From NCBI GenBank assembly GCA_012728465.1, contig JAAYFB010000254.1, positions 1-7,465 of the forward strand: DNA of 7,465 nt. Direction: 5' to 3'. The translations under genes and the position numbers were made by a program. The first letter of the stretch is position 1; each line of letters opens with the position of its first letter. The DNA comes from Proteiniphilum sp. (GTDB taxonomy: Bacteria; Bacteroidota; Bacteroidia; Bacteroidales; Dysgonomonadaceae). The notes beneath the pieces were generated by a model that had not been told where the DNA came from, did not search any database, and saw only the letters and a program-made list of their open reading frames with translations. Below, one piece after another: positions 6,415 through 7,465 of this stretch.

Positions 6415-7465
6415 TTATGCATCTATGTGCGCATAAGTTGCGTTCTCTTCTATGAACTCTCTACGAGGTGGGACCTCTTCGCCCATAAGCATCGAAAATA
6501 CAATATCTGCTTCAGCGGCATTGTCAATTGTAACTTGGCGTAGTGTACGCAATTCAGGATTCATCGTTGTTTCCCAAAGTTGCTCTGCATTCATTTCTCC
6601 AAGACCTTTATATCGTTGCGTGTTAACAAGGTTTTCATTTCCGTCAGCATATTTGTCGATAAATGCTTGGCGTTGTCTCTCGTCCCAGCAGTACTCTTGG
6701 TGCTTTCCTCTCTTGCATAAGTAGAGTGGAGGAGTAGCAATGTATATATTACCATTCTCGATAAGCGTTCTCATATATCTAAAGAAGAATGTAAGAATCA
6801 AAGTTGCAATGTGGCTACCATCCACATCAGCATCCGTCATGATGACAATCTTATGATAACGAAGTTTATCAACGTTTAGCTCTTTGCTGTCTTCTTCAGT
6901 TCCTATTGTAACACCTAACGCAGTATATATATTGCGAATTTCTTCGTTTTCGAACACTCTATGTGGCATTACTTTCTCCACGTTAAGTATTTTACCACGA
7001 AGTGGAAGTATAGCTTGGAATTGACGGTCGCGTCCCTGCTTAGCAGTTCCACCCGCAGAGTCTCCTTCGACAATGAATATTTCGCAGTTTTCGGCTACTT
7101 TATCAGAACAGTCAGCTAGTTTGCCTGGTAGTCCTCCACCTGTAAGTGGCGATTTGCGTTGTATCATCTCGCGAGCCTTACGTGCAGCATTCCTGGCTGT
7201 AGCAGCAAGAATAACTTTTTCGATAATGATTTTAGCCTCTCTTGGGTTCTCTTCCAAATAGTTTGTAAGTGCCTCACCTGTAGCTTGATCTACTGCTCCC
7301 ATTACATCACTATTACCTAGTTTTGTTTTAGTTTGACCTTCGAATTGTGGTTCCGCTACTTTAACAGAAAGAACCCCAGTAAGACCTTCTCTAAAGTCGT
7401 CTCCACTAATTTCAATCTTTAGCTTTTCTAACATTTTAGAGTCTTCAGCATATTTCTTCAGTGTA
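6415..7465 (-). CDS. gyrB: DNA gyrase subunit B, C-terminal part (5' end outside window)
   Basis: ATPase subunit of DNA gyrase, which with GyrA introduces negative supercoils. The frame is open to the right edge; codons before the apparent ATG at 7434 read [10 protein letters not shown], so that Met is internal and about 350 C-terminal residues are present. From N to C these are: the end of the transducer domain with the [15 protein letters not shown] and QTKTKLGN motifs; the TOPRIM domain with its EGDSAGG metal/catalytic signature (codons 7068-7048) and [11 protein letters not shown]; the DADVDGSH metal-binding motif (6834-6811); and the C-terminal GyrA-contact region with [19 protein letters not shown] and [10 protein letters not shown]. 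There is no large insertion in the TOPRIM region, unlike E. coli GyrB. Arg stands where E. coli has quinolone-associated K447, a common natural variant. ParE is the alternative; the PRREFIE ending and motif wording favour GyrB. A strong terminator follows the stop at 6415. Confidence 0.94.
   Translation of the reverse strand, partial: TLKKYAEDSKMLEKLKIEISGDDFREGLTGVLSVKVAEPQFEGQTKTKLGNSDVMGAVDQATGEALTNYLEENPREAKIIIEKVILAATARNAARKAREMIQRKSPLTGGGLPGKLADCSDKVAENCEIFIVEGDSAGGTAKQGRDRQFQAILPLRGKILNVEKVMPHRVFENEEIRNIYTALGVTIGTEEDSKELNVDKLRYHKIVIMTDADVDGSHIATLILTFFFRYMRTLIENGNIYIATPPLYLCKRGKHQEYCWDERQRQAFIDKYADGNENLVNTQRYKGLGEMNAEQLWETTMNPELRTLRQVTIDNAAEADIVFSMLMGEEVPPRREFIEENATYAHIDA

Noticed and set aside
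6415..7465. ParE (topoisomerase IV subunit B) instead of GyrB
   Set aside because: The motif wording and the C-terminal [10 protein letters not shown] segment fit GyrB better. The N-terminal half outside the window would settle it fully.
1..7465. Mobile element, CRISPR array, tRNA, prophage or defence system
   Set aside because: I saw no transposase or integrase, no spaced direct repeats, no cloverleaf-like sequence and no defence-type protein. All coding capacity is taken by recognisable housekeeping families.

Overview
The window looks like an ordinary chromosomal segment of a Bacteroidetes bacterium, most likely of the order Bacteroidales. The DNA is AT-rich. Start codons are preceded by A/T-rich leaders without clear Shine-Dalgarno motifs, as is usual in that phylum. 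The protein set fits too: a periplasmic M3 peptidyl-dipeptidase, a bacterial type II (M28-fold) glutaminyl cyclase, a SufE, an S66 LD-carboxypeptidase and a GyrB. This assignment rests on recalled family features, not on a database search.

Layout from left to right. The 3' end of a plus-strand formate--tetrahydrofolate ligase gene (fhs) enters at base 1 and stops at 226. A GC-rich 13-bp hairpin at 257-298 separates it from a convergent minus-strand gene train. Read in the direction of transcription (right to left), that train is: the C-terminal part of gyrB (runs off the right edge, stops at 6415); a strong intrinsic terminator (6368-6402); LD-carboxypeptidase (6349-5435); a CPA1-type K+/H+ antiporter (5428-3914); glutaminyl-peptide cyclotransferase (3914-2904); SufE (2869-2441); and M3 peptidyl-dipeptidase (2415-322), ending at the shared hairpin. 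There is no gene-free stretch over 300 bases; the longest gaps are 95 bp (227-321) and 65 bp (6350-6414).

The five genes from ldcA to dcp are packed with gaps of 6, -1, 34 and 25 bp and look like one operon. Four of the five have an envelope or proteolytic theme. LdcA trims cytoplasmic peptidoglycan peptides for recycling, and the antiporter adjusts cytoplasmic K+/pH. The cyclase caps N-terminal glutamine on exported proteins, and the M3 enzyme degrades peptides in the periplasm. SufE (sulfur transfer for Fe-S assembly) is the odd member. The pairing of ldcA with a K+/H+ antiporter recalls the E. coli ldcA-cvrA neighbourhood.

I found no mobile element, CRISPR array, tRNA/rRNA, toxin-antitoxin or defence module, and no sign of an undescribed system. 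The points most worth checking are the ldcA-antiporter linkage, how the operon is transcribed when a strong terminator ends 18 nt before its first start codon, and the cyclase/signal-peptide relationship.
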